Counted from the stretch's first letter, positions 1 to 8,497 are shown. The stretch: DNA of 64,000 nucleotides from Tullyiplasma multilocale ATCC 49900 (GCF_000483165.1 NZ_AXXW01000005.1:1-64000), one strand, 5' to 3'. The notes: generated from the letters alone by a model not told the origin. Program-made: numbers and translations.

Positions 1-206
1 GGTGCTTTCAACTTCTTCTCATGCGATAATGAAGTTCTCATGCGGTATTACCCTTCGTTTCCAAAGGCTATCCCCCGCTATTAGGTAGATTAGATACGTG
101 TTACTCACCCGTTCGCCACTGGAGTGCAAGCACTCCCGTTCGACTTGCATGTATTAGGCATGCCGCCAGCGTTTATCCTGAGCCAGGATCAAACTCTCAT
201 TTGAAA
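1..206 (-). rRNA. rrs: 16S rRNA, 5' end (partial)
   Basis: Read on the minus strand, this begins with the canonical bacterial 16S start (AGAGTTTGATCCTGGCTCAG, plus-strand 181-200). The conserved helices that precede V1 and the segment GTGGCGAACGGGTGAGTAAC follow. About the first 200 nt are present; the rest lies left of the window. The mature 5' end is estimated within a few bases of 206. It is transcribed from the promoter at 470-498. Confidence 0.97.
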
Positions 207-470
207 AAAATGTAAATTGATTCTGACTGTTTCTTTTATTATTGTATATGTAATTTTGTTTACTCAAAAATTGATTTTGAACAAGATTGTACAATTTGTT
301 GTTCTATTTAGTTTTCAAAGATCATTTTATATGTTACCTTTAACGGCGACTTTTAGATAATAGCATACAAAAAAATTAGAAACAATACTTTTTTTAAAAA
401 AATAATTATTTTTATTCTTTGTTTTTATTGCATATAAATGCTAACTAAAACTCTAAACGCCATATATCTA
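207..470 (-). other. rRNA operon leader with boxA-like element
   Basis: This is untranslated leader between the rrn promoter and 16S. At 306-323 the minus strand reads GATCTTTGAAAACTAAAT, which resembles the boxA antitermination region of Firmicutes rrn leaders; that assignment is by similarity only. The stretch next to 16S (about 212-238) would be expected to pair with sequence after the 16S 3' end to form the RNase III processing stem, but the partner is outside the window. No coding region was seen on either strand. Confidence 0.6.
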
Positions 471-498
471 TTATAGTTAAAGAAATCACTAATAGCAA
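470..498 (-). promoter_or_regulatory. rRNA operon promoter
   Basis: On the minus strand a -35 TTGCTA (498-493) and a perfect -10 TATAAT (475-470) are separated by exactly 17 nt. This places the transcription start near 463, about 255 nt upstream of 16S. It is one of the best sigma-70-type promoters in the window. Confidence 0.8.
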
Positions 499-557
499 GC
501 GAGAAATTTATAATATAGTATCCACACAACGTTAAGTGCTTATAAACATATTTATAG

Positions 558-592
558 TCAAAAAATGACCTGTATTAACAAGTCATTTTTTT
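558..592 (-). terminator. Terminator after the 639-1388 lipoprotein gene
   Basis: AATGAC(C)TG and CA(A)GTCATT form an imperfect stem at 564-588 flanked by A and T runs. It would end minus-strand transcription before the rRNA promoter. Confidence 0.6.
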
Positions 593-638
593 ATCATTTT
601 TCTTTGTATCATTATATATATCTAAAATTTGCTAATTA

Positions 639-1388
639 TTTAGCTGTTGTAGCTTCAGTAATATTTAAAACCATTGATGTAACTTTAGCTGTATCTTTTC
701 CATTCCCAGTTGTGTAGTAAATTACATATTCACCAACTTTTAATGTATCAAGTTTACCTTGGTTTTTTTCATCCAATTTTGAAATTAGAATTTTTCCATC
801 AGTTAACTTAATTTCTGCAGCATCTTTTTTAGTAAGAATTTTAGAAACAACTCCTGATTCTTTTCATTCTTTACCTTTTACTCCAAGATCTTTCATAATT
901 TTGTTTTGTAAATTTTTAGATTCTAAAGTGTATCCGGGTTTTACTTCAGTTCCAATAACAAACCCTAAAGTTTTTTCAATATCTAATTTGATACCTTTTA
1001 ATTTAATAGTTAAATTAACTTTTGTATCATCTTTAGCAGAACTTTTTTCAGCTTCAGGTTTTTCAGCTTCAGGTTTTTCGGCTTCTACTTTTTTCATATT
1101 AATTACAATTTTTACACTTTTTGTTTTATTAGCATCTAGAACTTCTGCCAACACAATTCCATCTTTAGTTACTGATTTTACTGATTCATCTTTTCCATCT
1201 AATGTAACAGTATCGATATCTGCAACTTTTAATGTTCCATCTTCAAATTTTAATGCAAATGTAAGATTATCTTCAGTAGATGCTGAAGCTTTAATCTTAT
1301 TTGATTCTGTATCAGAGCAAGCAACTACAGCAGCACCTGCTGTTGCAGTTAAACCAATTGCCCCTAAGATTGTTAATAATTTTTTCAT
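639..1388 (-). CDS. Lipoprotein of unknown function
   Basis: This is a 249-residue predicted surface lipoprotein. The signal peptide (1-23) ends in a lipobox AVVAC, so Cys24 should be lipidated and the protein anchored outside the single membrane. The start at 1388 is chosen because AGAGGGATT lies just upstream and the signal peptide begins there; an in-frame ATG 14 codons earlier has neither. Around residues 110-125 a short EAEKP repeat (three units) separates two small beta-rich regions containing 'VTLDGK' and 'LTIKLKGI'. One in-frame UGA (864-866) is read as Trp. No enzymatic motif was recognised. It lies next to the rRNA operon and is transcribed toward it, with a terminator between. Confidence 0.85.
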
Positions 1389-1709
1389 ACTAATCCCTCT
1401 TTTTTCTTTCGAAGACATTAAGTCGATCAAACAGATATCTTGACTATAGTTTTATCAACTCATATGTGTCTTCTTATTCTCAATATAACAACATATAAAA
1501 AATATGAAATGGTTTTTTCCGACAATATCAAGAATTTAAGGACTATAAAATAATTAAAAAACAATTGTGCATTTTTTAATTATTTTCCTTTGTTTTCAGC
1601 TCCAAAAATGAATGCCACTTCTAAATTTAACTATTAAATAATAAAATACCAATTTACATTAAAGAATTTTATATACTTATCAAAGATAAGATTATCCCAA
1701 GGAGACAAT
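1389..1709. other. Divergent intergenic region
   Basis: This is a 321-nt spacer between two divergent genes. No coding region was found. Its main feature is a perfect AT-only inverted repeat at 1547-1586, listed separately. Confidence 0.6.
1547..1586. repeat. Perfect 15-bp AT-only inverted repeat
   Basis: AAAATAATTAAAAAA (1547-1561) and its exact reverse complement (1572-1586) flank the 10-nt loop CAATTGTGCA. It sits between divergent promoters, 160 nt upstream of the minus-strand gene and 124 nt upstream of the plus-strand gene, so it is not the terminator of an adjacent gene. It could act as a bidirectional transcription barrier or mark a lost gene end. Confidence 0.7.
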
Positions 1710-2132
1710 ATGATAAGAAAATTTAAAAAAGAGGATCTGGAAACTGTTGCAAATATTTGATTAAATTCAAATATTATCGCCCACGATTTTATAGATGATA
1801 GTTATTGAAAATCAAATTTCGAAATGGTTAAAGAAATGTTGCCCCAATCTGACTTATTTGTATTCGAAGATAACGGAATAATAAAAGGATTTGTTGGTTT
1901 GGAAGATAACTTTATTCTTGGGTTATTCGTAGCACCTAATTCTCAAGGGCAAGGTGTTGGTTCGCAATTACTTGATTTCATTAAAGAAATTTATCCTAGT
2001 CTTTCTTTGCAAGTTTACACAAACAACTCGAATGCTTTAAATTTCTATCTTAAAAAGAAATTTAAAGAAGTGTCAAGAAGTATTGATAAATCTACTAACC
2101 AGGAAGAAATTTTAATGGCATGACGTAAATAA
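1710..2132 (+). CDS. GNAT-family N-acetyltransferase
   Basis: This is a 140-residue single-domain protein of the GCN5-related acetyltransferase family. Residues 68-88 give beta4 plus the acetyl-CoA pyrophosphate loop (LFVAPNSQGQGVGSQLL, matching Q/RxxGxG/A), and 'YTNNSNALNFYLKKKFKE' (103-120) is the usual C-terminal 'N..A..FY.K.GF' region. Two UGA codons near the N-terminus and one just before the end are Trp; they fall in the expected motif 'ANIWLNSN'. AAGGAG lies just upstream of the start. The layout resembles YjaB-type stand-alone acetyltransferases. The acceptor substrate cannot be told from sequence. It is monocistronic. Confidence 0.88.
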
Positions 2133-2160
2133 AAGCAAGTTCTAAATAGGACTTGCTTTT
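2131..2160. terminator. Bidirectional terminator
   Basis: The stem AAAAGCAAGT/ACTTGCTTTT is perfect over 10 bp with a 10-nt loop. It serves the convergent acetyltransferase and coiled-coil genes. Confidence 0.85.
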
Positions 2161-2519
2161 TATATAGTGATATCTTTTACACCAAATACTTTTTCATTTA
2201 ATTTAATCACTGCAGTTTTAAGAATTACTATATCAGCCTTGATTTCAACAATATCTGCTTTGATTTCAACAATGTCTGCTTTGATTTCTGCAAGTTGTTT
2301 AAGCATTTCTTTTTGGAATTGATTTTGCGTCATTGCAACCTCCATACCTAACATTTTTTTGATCTCTTTAAAATATTGATTCAGATATTTTCACATAACT
2401 TCTTTCTCTTTTTCTGAAAGATTATTAATCATAATAAATCATTCCTTTGAAAAAAGAAATTCTTTATCTAGATTTTTGTTAACTGAAAACCAAAATAGAT
2501 TATTTGCTTGTTTTTCCAT
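2160..2519 (-). CDS. Small coiled-coil protein, paralogue of the 60403-60840 gene
   Basis: This is a 119-residue protein not assigned to a named family. The N-terminal ~60 residues are hydrophilic with Trp/Phe (LFWFS...EFLFSKEWFIMINNL). From about residue 60 it becomes a heptad coiled coil with three copies of the 7-mer EIKADIV, ending 'VIKLNEKVFGVKDI'. The paralogue at 60403-60840 has the same layout and nearly the same end ('IIKLNKKVFGIEEL'). GGAGG lies before the ATG at 2519. A second GGAGG precedes an internal in-frame ATG (2333-2335, MTQNQF), so a shorter coiled-coil-only product may also be made. Two UGA Trp codons are present. M. pneumoniae DUF16/UPF0134 coiled-coil proteins look similar in style, but homology is unproven. 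Confidence 0.72.
2234..2302 (-). repeat. 21-bp tandem repeats encoding coiled-coil heptads
   Basis: About three in-frame copies of a 21-bp unit (plus strand: TTTGATTTCAACAATATCTGC and close variants) encode the heptads EIKADIV. Copy changes would lengthen or shorten the coiled coil by exact heptads without a frameshift. Confidence 0.75.
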
Positions 2520-2553
2520 AATACCTCCTTCGAGTTTAAAGTTATAACCTTAA

Positions 2554-2582
2554 CTCAATAAGTATTAGGAATTTTTTAAAAA
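2554..2582 (-). promoter_or_regulatory. Copy 1 of a shared upstream element
   Basis: The plus strand reads CTCAATAAGTATTAGGAATT followed by a T/A run; on the minus strand this is TCCTAATACTTATTGAG. It lies 35 nt upstream of the 2519 start. Close copies precede the genes starting at 56679, 60342 and 60840. Whether it is a promoter or a protein-binding site is unknown. Confidence 0.55.
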
Positions 2583-2682
2583 ATATTACCTATATTTTGT
2601 AATATTTCATTTCTCATCATTACATTTTCATAATAACACCATTATTTATAAAAACTAAAATGTAATTTGATTCAAACAAACA

Positions 2683-2709
2683 AAAAAACGAGCCAAAGCT
2701 CGTTTTAAA
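2683..2709 (-). terminator. Terminator of gapN
   Basis: AAAACGAGC and GCTCGTTTT form a 9-bp stem with an A-run/T-run on either side, directly after the gapN stop. Confidence 0.85.
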
Positions 2710-2711
2710 AA

Positions 2712-4127
2712 TTAATAGTTAATTACAATTCCTTTGAATCTAGTAACTGATAATAATGTTTCTCTAATTCCTTGAACACCATGTCCTGAATCTTTGATTC
2801 CAATAAATGGGAAAGAATCGGGTCCACGTTGTGACTTACCATTTAAGTTAACTGTTCCAGTTTCTAATTCTTTAGCTACTCTCATAGCTAATAATAAATC
2901 TTGTGAATAAACACTTGCTTGTAAACCAAAATCTGATTTATTTGCAATTTCAATCATTTCTTCAACTGAACCTAATCTCATAATTGGAAGCACTGGTCCA
3001 AATGGTTCTTCTCAAGCTACTCTCATATCTGGTGTAACATGATCTAAAACAGTTGGAGTAATTAAGTTACCTTCATTAGTTCCACCAGTTAATACAGTTG
3101 CTCCTTTTGAAATAGCATCTTGAATTAAATCTCATACAAAGTCAGCTGACTTCATATCAATCAATGGTGTGATATCTTTATTATCTTTTGGACTACCAAT
3201 AGATAATTTATTAGTTAGTTCGACAATTTCAGGAACTAATTTATCAGCAATGTCATCTAAAGTTAAAACCCTTTTAATCGCTGTACAACGTTGTCCAGAA
3301 TATGAAAATGCCCCTGTCACGATTTCGTTTGCATATTTATCAACTAAATTAGCATCCAACACTAATGCCGGATCTTTTCCACCTAACTCTAAAACTAAAT
3401 CTTTAGAAGAAGAAATTTCCATAATGTGGTGCCCAACACCAACTGATCCCGTGAATGAAATGAAATCAATTTCCGGATTAGTTACAATAACATCCCCAAT
3501 TTCTCTTCCTCGTCCTGTTACAACATTGAAAATCCCTTTCGGTAAATTAGCTTCAACTGCAAGTTCACCAAGGCGAGCCCCAATTAAACTACCTTGAGTG
3601 GCTGGTTTAAACACTAAAGTATTCCCAGTAACTAACCCTGGAGCAATTTTTGAAATTGCCAAGTTAATCGGATAATTGAATGGCGAAATCGCTACCCCAA
3701 CTCCTTTTGGTACATATTCGAAAATACCTAACTTATTTTCAACTCCAAGTCCAGCCCCATCCATAGCTAAAGGATTTAAACGTTTTGCTTCTTCAAATGT
3801 GTATTCCATATATTCAGCTGTTCTAATAACTTCAACTAAAGCGTCTTTATAACTCTTACCAACTTCAGTCATAATAATAGTCGCTAATTCTTCTTTGTTT
3901 TCTAATATTAGATTTTTTCAATCATTCAAAATTGAGATTCTTTTCACTAACGGTGTTTTAGCTCATTGTTTTTGAGCAGACCTTGCAGCTTTGAAAGCAT
4001 CATCAATTTGTTGTGCGCTTAAAGCACTAACACTTCCAGCAACTTCTAATCCTTCGGGATTAATAATTTCTAATCTTTCTTTTGTTTCAATAAATTCATT
4101 ATTGATTAAAGCGTTAAATTTATACAT
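2712..4127 (-). CDS. gapN: NADP-dependent non-phosphorylating glyceraldehyde-3-phosphate dehydrogenase
   Basis: This 471-residue protein has the full length of the aldehyde dehydrogenase superfamily GapN branch. Visible active-site elements are SPFNYP with the oxyanion Asn (~151), ELGGKDP with the general-base Glu (~247) and GQRCTAIKR with the catalytic Cys (~281). GapN oxidises glyceraldehyde-3-P directly to 3-phosphoglycerate and makes NADPH, bypassing one ATP-yielding step; it is a known NADPH source in Mollicutes that lack the oxidative pentose pathway. The start at 4127 (MYKFNALINNEF) follows AGGT. Several in-frame UGA codons are Trp. It is monocistronic, and its promoter probably overlaps the terminator of the upstream gene. 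Confidence 0.93.
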
Positions 4128-4179
4128 AATCTGTACCTGCTTTTCTAAAGTAATCAAACAGTATTGGTTACTTACTAAT

Positions 4180-4185
4180 ATTATA
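4180..4185 (-). promoter_or_regulatory. Probable -10 element for gapN
   Basis: A perfect TATAAT on the minus strand lies 53 nt before the gapN start and only 8 nt after the T tract of the upstream terminator. No convincing -35 hexamer is present. Confidence 0.45.
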
Positions 4186-4192
4186 GTACAAA

Positions 4193-4211
4193 AAAATAGG
4201 CCAGGCCTATT
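4193..4211 (-). terminator. Terminator overlapping the methyltransferase stop codon
   Basis: AATAGGC CAG GCCTATT forms a compact hairpin that includes the stop codon of the 4210-4971 gene and is followed by seven T on the minus strand. Confidence 0.8.
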
Positions 4212-4971
4212 AGATGTTATTAATTTGGTACATAATAATTGAACCAGCAACTCCGGCATTTAAGGATTCAACATGTTCTTCCATTTCGATCATTACATTG
4301 ATATCAATTAAATCAAACAATTCAGGACTAATTCCTTTTGCTTCATTTCCAATTATTAGAGCATATTTTTGATTTCTCTCAAATGGAGCTTTTTGTAATG
4401 GTTTGTAATCACCATGTAAAGCAGTTCCAATAATTAAATAACCTTCAGTTTTTAAATCATTAATTGCAGAAATCAAATAATCATTTACTAAGTTAACGTG
4501 GAAGAAATTACCTTGAGTTGATCTTAAAACTTTGTCATTATAATAACTTACTGAATTTGGTGAAGCAATAATAGTTTGAAAGTCAAAACTAGCCGCACTT
4601 CTTATTAAAGTCCCAATATTACCTGGATCTTGGATGTGATCCAATAATAAAATATTTTCGCTATAGTTAACAACCGGTTTTTTCATTATACAAACCGCGA
4701 ACACTGATTGAGAATTTTTAACATCACTTAATTTATCAGCCACATTATCAGCAACTTCAATTACTTCATCTATGTCTTCAACTTGTGCATTTAAAGACGC
4801 TAAACCTTTTGGAGTTCCAATTAAAGTTTTAATAATTCCATCATGATATGCTTCAAGGACTAAATGGATTCCTTCAACCATAAAAAGTTGTTCTTGATTA
4901 CGGTATTTAGCTTCTTTAAGTTTAAGAATTTCTTTAATTCTCTTATTTGCAACCGATGTAATTTGTTCCAT
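4210..4971 (-). CDS. TrmH/SpoU-family RNA 2'-O-methyltransferase
   Basis: This 253-residue protein has the two-part layout of rRNA/tRNA 2'-O-methyltransferases. An N-terminal RNA-binding region (~1-95, 'NKRIKEILKLKEAKYRNQEQLFMVEG') precedes a SPOUT domain. The three knot motifs are visible: 'LLDHIQDPGNIGTLIRSAASFDF' (motif 1, ~130-152), 'ALIIGNEAKGISPEL' (motif 2, ~204-218) and 'MEEHVESLNAGVAGSIIMYQ' (motif 3, ~230-249). These bind SAM and dimerise the enzyme. The exact target nucleoside cannot be inferred. It lies upstream of gapN but is separated from it by a terminator. Confidence 0.9.
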   Translation of the reverse strand: MEQITSVANKRIKEILKLKEAKYRNQEQLFMVEGIHLVLEAYHDGIIKTLIGTPKGLASLNAQVEDIDEVIEVADNVADKLSDVKNSQSVFAVCIMKKPVVNYSENILLLDHIQDPGNIGTLIRSAASFDFQTIIASPNSVSYYNDKVLRSTQGNFFHVNLVNDYLISAINDLKTEGYLIIGTALHGDYKPLQKAPFERNQKYALIIGNEAKGISPELFDLIDINVMIEMEEHVESLNAGVAGSIIMYQINNI

Positions 4972-5014
4972 AAAATCCCCTTATATTATTTATAGGAATA
5001 TTTTATCAAATAAA

Positions 5015-5353
5015 CTATACTTTTCTGCTTTCATATTCATTTATAATATTTTTCAATTTTTGATTTTCTTCTTTAAGGTTTAAAATTTCTTCTTTTAAAA
5101 TTTTGCGTTCACGCGATTCCCTTGTTGCAAACTTATCGAAATTATCGGCATTAGCTCTTCCGGTTTTACTTATTAAAGCTTCTTCACCAAATAATAAATA
5201 GTTATAACAATTCTTTCTAACCGTTGAATAAGACACACGATACTTTTTAGACAGATCAACTAAACTAACATTGTTTTCAAATCGTTCTTTTACCATTTGT
5301 AATTTAACACTTGTGCTTAAGATATTTGATTTATTACCTTTAAAATTAGCCAT
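5015..5353 (-). CDS. Small helix-turn-helix protein, paralogue of the 6203-6535 gene
   Basis: This 112-residue protein has an N-terminal HTH (about residues 18-50, 'VDLSKKYRVSYSTVRKN') like the OrfA half of IS3/IS150-type transposases. A Gly/Lys linker follows, then a C-terminal leucine-zipper-like coiled coil (~80-110). The start codon follows AGGAGAA. The sequence is about half identical, by eye, to the plus-strand protein at 6203-6535. No OrfB integrase (DDE) follows and no terminal inverted repeats were seen, so this looks like a domesticated or stand-alone DNA-binding protein. Its target is unknown. Confidence 0.8.
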   Translation of the reverse strand: MANFKGNKSNILSTSVKLQMVKERFENNVSLVDLSKKYRVSYSTVRKNCYNYLLFGEEALISKTGRANADNFDKFATRESRERKILKEEILNLKEENQKLKNIINEYESRKV

Positions 5354-5456
5354 AAGTTCTCCTTTTCATTTTATCTTTTTTAATTATTTAACTTTTAAAA
5401 AAAATTAAAGGTTTTTGTAGAATTTTAAATCTAGTTTGGAAAAAATCAAATTGGTT

Positions 5457-5478
5457 TAAAAAAAGACCTAATGGTCTT
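5457..5478 (-). terminator. Terminator of dut
   Basis: AAGACC TAAT GGTCTT followed by seven T (minus strand) overlaps the last codons of the dUTPase gene. Confidence 0.8.
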
Positions 5479-5980
5479 AATAATTATTATCTTGTCTCTC
5501 AAAGTTAATTTTGTTTTTGATTTTGTATGCTTCTATAATTTCAGTTTCAGAATAAGCTTTAATATCAGAGATGTTTAAATAAATATTTAGTAAATCTTCA
5601 TAACTATCAAAATCTCTATCTTTTATAAAATCACTCAATAGATTAACCAATGTTAAATATGCATCAACATTTGTTGTCAATCCGAAATCAGATTGTGAGA
5701 AATTATCGAAATCATAATTAATTTGAAGTCCAATACTGATAAGAAAATGAATACCATCAATATACTCATCTAACTGAACATCTAATTCCGCTTCTTTTTT
5801 ATTAGATCAAAATTTGAAACTACGCTCTTCATTGGCATATTCTCCCGTCTCTACTAAAAAGGCAACAATTTTTTTATTTAAGATTTCATCATCTATTTCT
5901 AAGCCTTTATTTTCAGCGATGTAGTTATCTAAAATTCTTTGTTTTTCACTTAATCATATTATTGTTTGTTTTGTAATCAT
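5477..5980 (-). CDS. dut: Dimeric all-alpha dUTP diphosphatase
   Basis: This 167-residue protein is of the MazG-like all-alpha NTP pyrophosphatase superfamily (dimeric dUTPase). It hydrolyses dUTP to dUMP and keeps uracil out of DNA. The metal-binding pattern is clear: ETGEYANEER (~45-53) with clustered Glu, then FKFW, then DEYIDGIHF (~71-79), i.e. ExxE...ExxD. Two UGA codons are Trp, one in the conserved FKFW. GAGGAG precedes the start at 5980. The gene lies between the two HTH paralogues, and its upstream region carries an inverted repeat at 6039-6055 that recurs in front of an ABC exporter. Confidence 0.85.
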
Positions 5981-6202
5981 AAAATACTCCTCGTTATTAT
6001 CTTAAAGATATTTTAATACATTTCATCTTTCAAATGTTCCATTTTGGAAATTAACATCTCTGCTATTCTTATGTATTGTTATTTTTTCTATAATGGGAGT
6101 AGTTGGATAAAGCAATTAAAAAGTGATAACTTATTTAATTATTCAATAATAACTATGCGGGTTTTAAAATTCAGCATCTACAAAATGTAAGGAGAATTAT
6201 AT
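5981..6202. other. Divergent dut / HTH intergenic region
   Basis: This is a 222-nt spacer with no coding region seen. It holds the inverted repeat at 6039-6055 and the promoters of both flanking genes. Confidence 0.5.
6039..6055 (-). promoter_or_regulatory. Inverted repeat upstream of dut, copy 1 of 2
   Basis: The palindrome TTCCATTTTGGAA sits within ATGTTCCATTTTGGAA, about 65 nt upstream of the dut start. The identical 16-mer occurs at about 43716-43731 before another minus-strand gene at a similar distance. It is a candidate operator. Confidence 0.55.
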
Positions 6203-6535
6203 ATGGCAAACATTAAAGGCACAAAATCGCACATACTAACACTACCTGAAAAAGAGAAAATGGTCAGAGAACATTTTGAGAGAGGAATAAGCCACGCAGA
6301 GCTTTCGAGGAAATATCGCATTTCATATTCTGCAGTTAGAAAAAACTGTGAAAATTACAAGTTATATGGAATTGAAGGATTGAAAAGCAAGACAGGTAAA
6401 TCTAATGTTAAGAATTTTCAAAAATTTGAAAATCCTAATTCAAGAGAAAAAGCGATGCTTAAAGCAGAAATAGTTAAATTACGTGAAGAAAATGAACGTT
6501 TAGCTAAGATAATCGAGAGTCCAAAAGATAATTAG
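6203..6535 (+). CDS. Small helix-turn-helix protein, paralogue of the 5015-5353 gene
   Basis: This 110-residue protein starts MANIKGTKSHI after a strong AAGGAG. The HTH (~18-50, 'AELSRKYRISYSAVRKN'), the linker 'GLKSKTGKSN' and the C-terminal coiled coil ('EIVKLREENERLAKII', ~90-105) align along the full length with the neighbouring minus-strand paralogue. It resembles the HTH of IS3-type OrfA, but no transposase partner is present. It probably forms dimers through the zipper and binds DNA; the target is unknown. It is monocistronic with its own terminator. Confidence 0.82.
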   Translation: MANIKGTKSHILTLPEKEKMVREHFERGISHAELSRKYRISYSAVRKNCENYKLYGIEGLKSKTGKSNVKNFQKFENPNSREKAMLKAEIVKLREENERLAKIIESPKDN

Positions 6536-6537
6536 GA

Positions 6538-6569
6538 CAAAAAAAGAATCTTGCGATTCTTTTTTTCTA
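6538..6569. terminator. Bidirectional terminator
   Basis: AAAAAAGAATC TTGC GATTCTTTTTT is an 11-bp stem between the convergent HTH and aldo/keto reductase genes. It reaches into the reductase stop codon. Confidence 0.88.
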
Positions 6570-7415
6570 TTTATTTAGTGTTTTTAAATATTCAACAGGA
6601 TAAACATAAGGATCTGCATTTCCATATTTGTGTTCATCTAATTTAGCAATTTCTTTCATATCTTGATCATTTAGTTCAAAACCATCTAAGTCCATGTTTT
6701 CAATAATTCTTGAATTTGTAACTGATTTAGGAATTACAATAACTCCTAAACTTAAAGCTCATTTTAATGCAACTTGTGCTGGAGATACTTTATACTTTTC
6801 AGCAATTTCAACAATTGTTGGTAAGTTTCCGATTTCACCAGACATTAATGTTTGATAAGAAGTAATCACAATCCCTTTTTCTTTCGAGAATTTAATTAAT
6901 TCACTATGTTGTAGTAAAGGATTTAATTCTACTTGGTTTACAGCTGGTGCGATTTCTACTTTTGGTAAGAATTCTTCTAATTGGTCAACCATAAAGTTTG
7001 ATACTCCAATCGCTTTAACTTTGCCTTCTTTGTAAACTTCTTCTAAAGCTTGGTAAATATCTAATGCAAATTCACTATATCAATGTACTAAACATAGATC
7101 TAAGTATTCTAGTTCTAGTTCTTCCATAATGATATTAAATTGTCTCAATGCATCTTCTTTTGACAATGCACTAATTCAAATTTTTGATGTAACAAAAATT
7201 TCTTTACGATCAATCCCTGATTCTTTAATAGCTTGAGCTACAACTTTTTGGTTTTGGTAAACCAAAGCTGTATCAATATGTCTATATCCAGATTGAAGAG
7301 CAAAGATGATGGCAGCTTTAGTTTCACCCTCGTCTTTCATTCTGTAAGTCCCTAATCCGAACAATGGCATTTCATATCCGTTATTTAAAACGATTTTTTT
7401 ATCGGTAATTTTCAT
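6567..7415 (-). CDS. Aldo/keto reductase
   Basis: This 282-residue TIM-barrel NAD(P)H-dependent carbonyl reductase has its whole catalytic tetrad visible: Asp48 and Tyr53 (HIDTALVYQ), Lys78 (VTSKIW) and His111 (CLVHW). The C-terminal NADP-binding stretch reads 'IPKSV...N'. It reduces aldehydes or ketones; the physiological substrate is unknown. Three UGA codons are Trp, including those after Lys78 and His111. It starts 2 nt after the stop of the flavin oxidoreductase gene, with AGGAGAAG overlapping that stop, so the two are co-translated in the regulator-OYE-AKR operon. Confidence 0.92.
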
Positions 7416-7417
7416 AA

Positions 7418-8497
7418 TTACTTCTCCTTTTTGTTCAAACTTTCAATTAAATCTTTATATTGTTTTGGTGTAAATCAAAGATTTTGATTTCAATGATATT
7501 GTACATCATCCATTTCGTTTACATCTAATAAATTATTTATTGTGACATTTGGATTAGCAATGACTTCTCTACCAATTGCTACAAAGTCAACATTCTCTTT
7601 TAAAGCAAATTCTACATCTTCTCTAGTTTGGTAATTTCCCACCGTGATAATGTTTTTGTCAGTTCATTTTCTAACTTCTTTGGCATATCCAATTCTGAAT
7701 AATTTAGTTCCAGCGTCAGCCATTAATTTTAAGAAGTCAACATTTGCTAAATTACTTCCACTCGAAATATGGAAGTAATCCATAAATGGATCTAATGCTT
7801 CAACCAATGGTTTCATATGTTCGATTTTTAATTCTGAATAATCAACATCATCCACAATTGATAATCTGATTCCCATTCTGATTCCTACTTCTTTTTCAAT
7901 TCTTGAGGCAATATTAATAATTAGTTGAGATCTCTTAACGATATCTTTTTCGTCATCAATTGTGTTTAAGAATGGATGGTAAATTTCATTTAATAAATAT
8001 CCATGTGCTGCATGTAATTCAACAAAGTCAAATCCTGCTTGTTTAGCTCTTGATGCCGCTTGAACAAAATCTTCTTCAATTCTTGCAATTTCTTTTGGTG
8101 TTAAAATAGTTAATTTGCTTTGGTCTAGGTAATCAAAGTATTTAGTTGTTCCGAAAGTTTCTATATCTAATTCAGCTTTAGCTCCAGCATGATTTAATTG
8201 AACTCCAATTACAGCTCCGGCTTGATGAGCTATATCAGCAATTCTTTTCATTGGAATGATTTGTTCATCATTTCATAGTCCTAAATCTTTTTCTCTAATT
8301 CTTCCTTCGCTTGATACAGCAGTTGATTCAACGATAATTGTTCCAACCCCTCCATAAGCTCTAGCTCCATAATGTTGAATATGGAAATCGTTAGCGATTC
8401 CATTTTCAGCCATTAGTGTATCCATTGGCGGCATCACTATTCTATTTCTAGACTTGATCCCTTTTACTAATTTTGTTTGGTCATTAATACGGTACAT
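7418..8497 (-). CDS. NADH:flavin oxidoreductase, Old Yellow Enzyme family
   Basis: This 359-residue FMN-dependent enzyme resembles the YqjM-like OYE group. An N-terminal 'NRIVMPPMDTLMAENG' is followed by the substrate-binding 'ELHAAHGYLLNEIYHPFLN' (~178-196, His pair) and the phosphate-binding 'GRE...ANP' near the C-terminus. It lacks the C-terminal Fe-S domain of dienoyl-CoA reductases. Such enzymes reduce activated C=C bonds of electrophilic enones. Its start overlaps the end of the upstream regulator by 14 nt and its stop is 2 nt before the aldo/keto reductase, so the three form one operon. Confidence 0.9.

Noticed and set aside
864-1430. Earlier start for the first lipoprotein (MIDLMSSKEKRGIS...)
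   Set aside because: The SD and the signal peptide both point to the ATG at 1388.
901-1443. 180-codon plus-strand frame opposite the first lipoprotein gene
   Set aside because: It is the antisense shadow of the lipoprotein gene, has no SD and a composition without motifs; similar shadows opposite other genes were ignored.
5015-6535. Composite insertion sequence around dut
   Set aside because: No OrfB transposase, no terminal inverted repeats and no target duplication were found.
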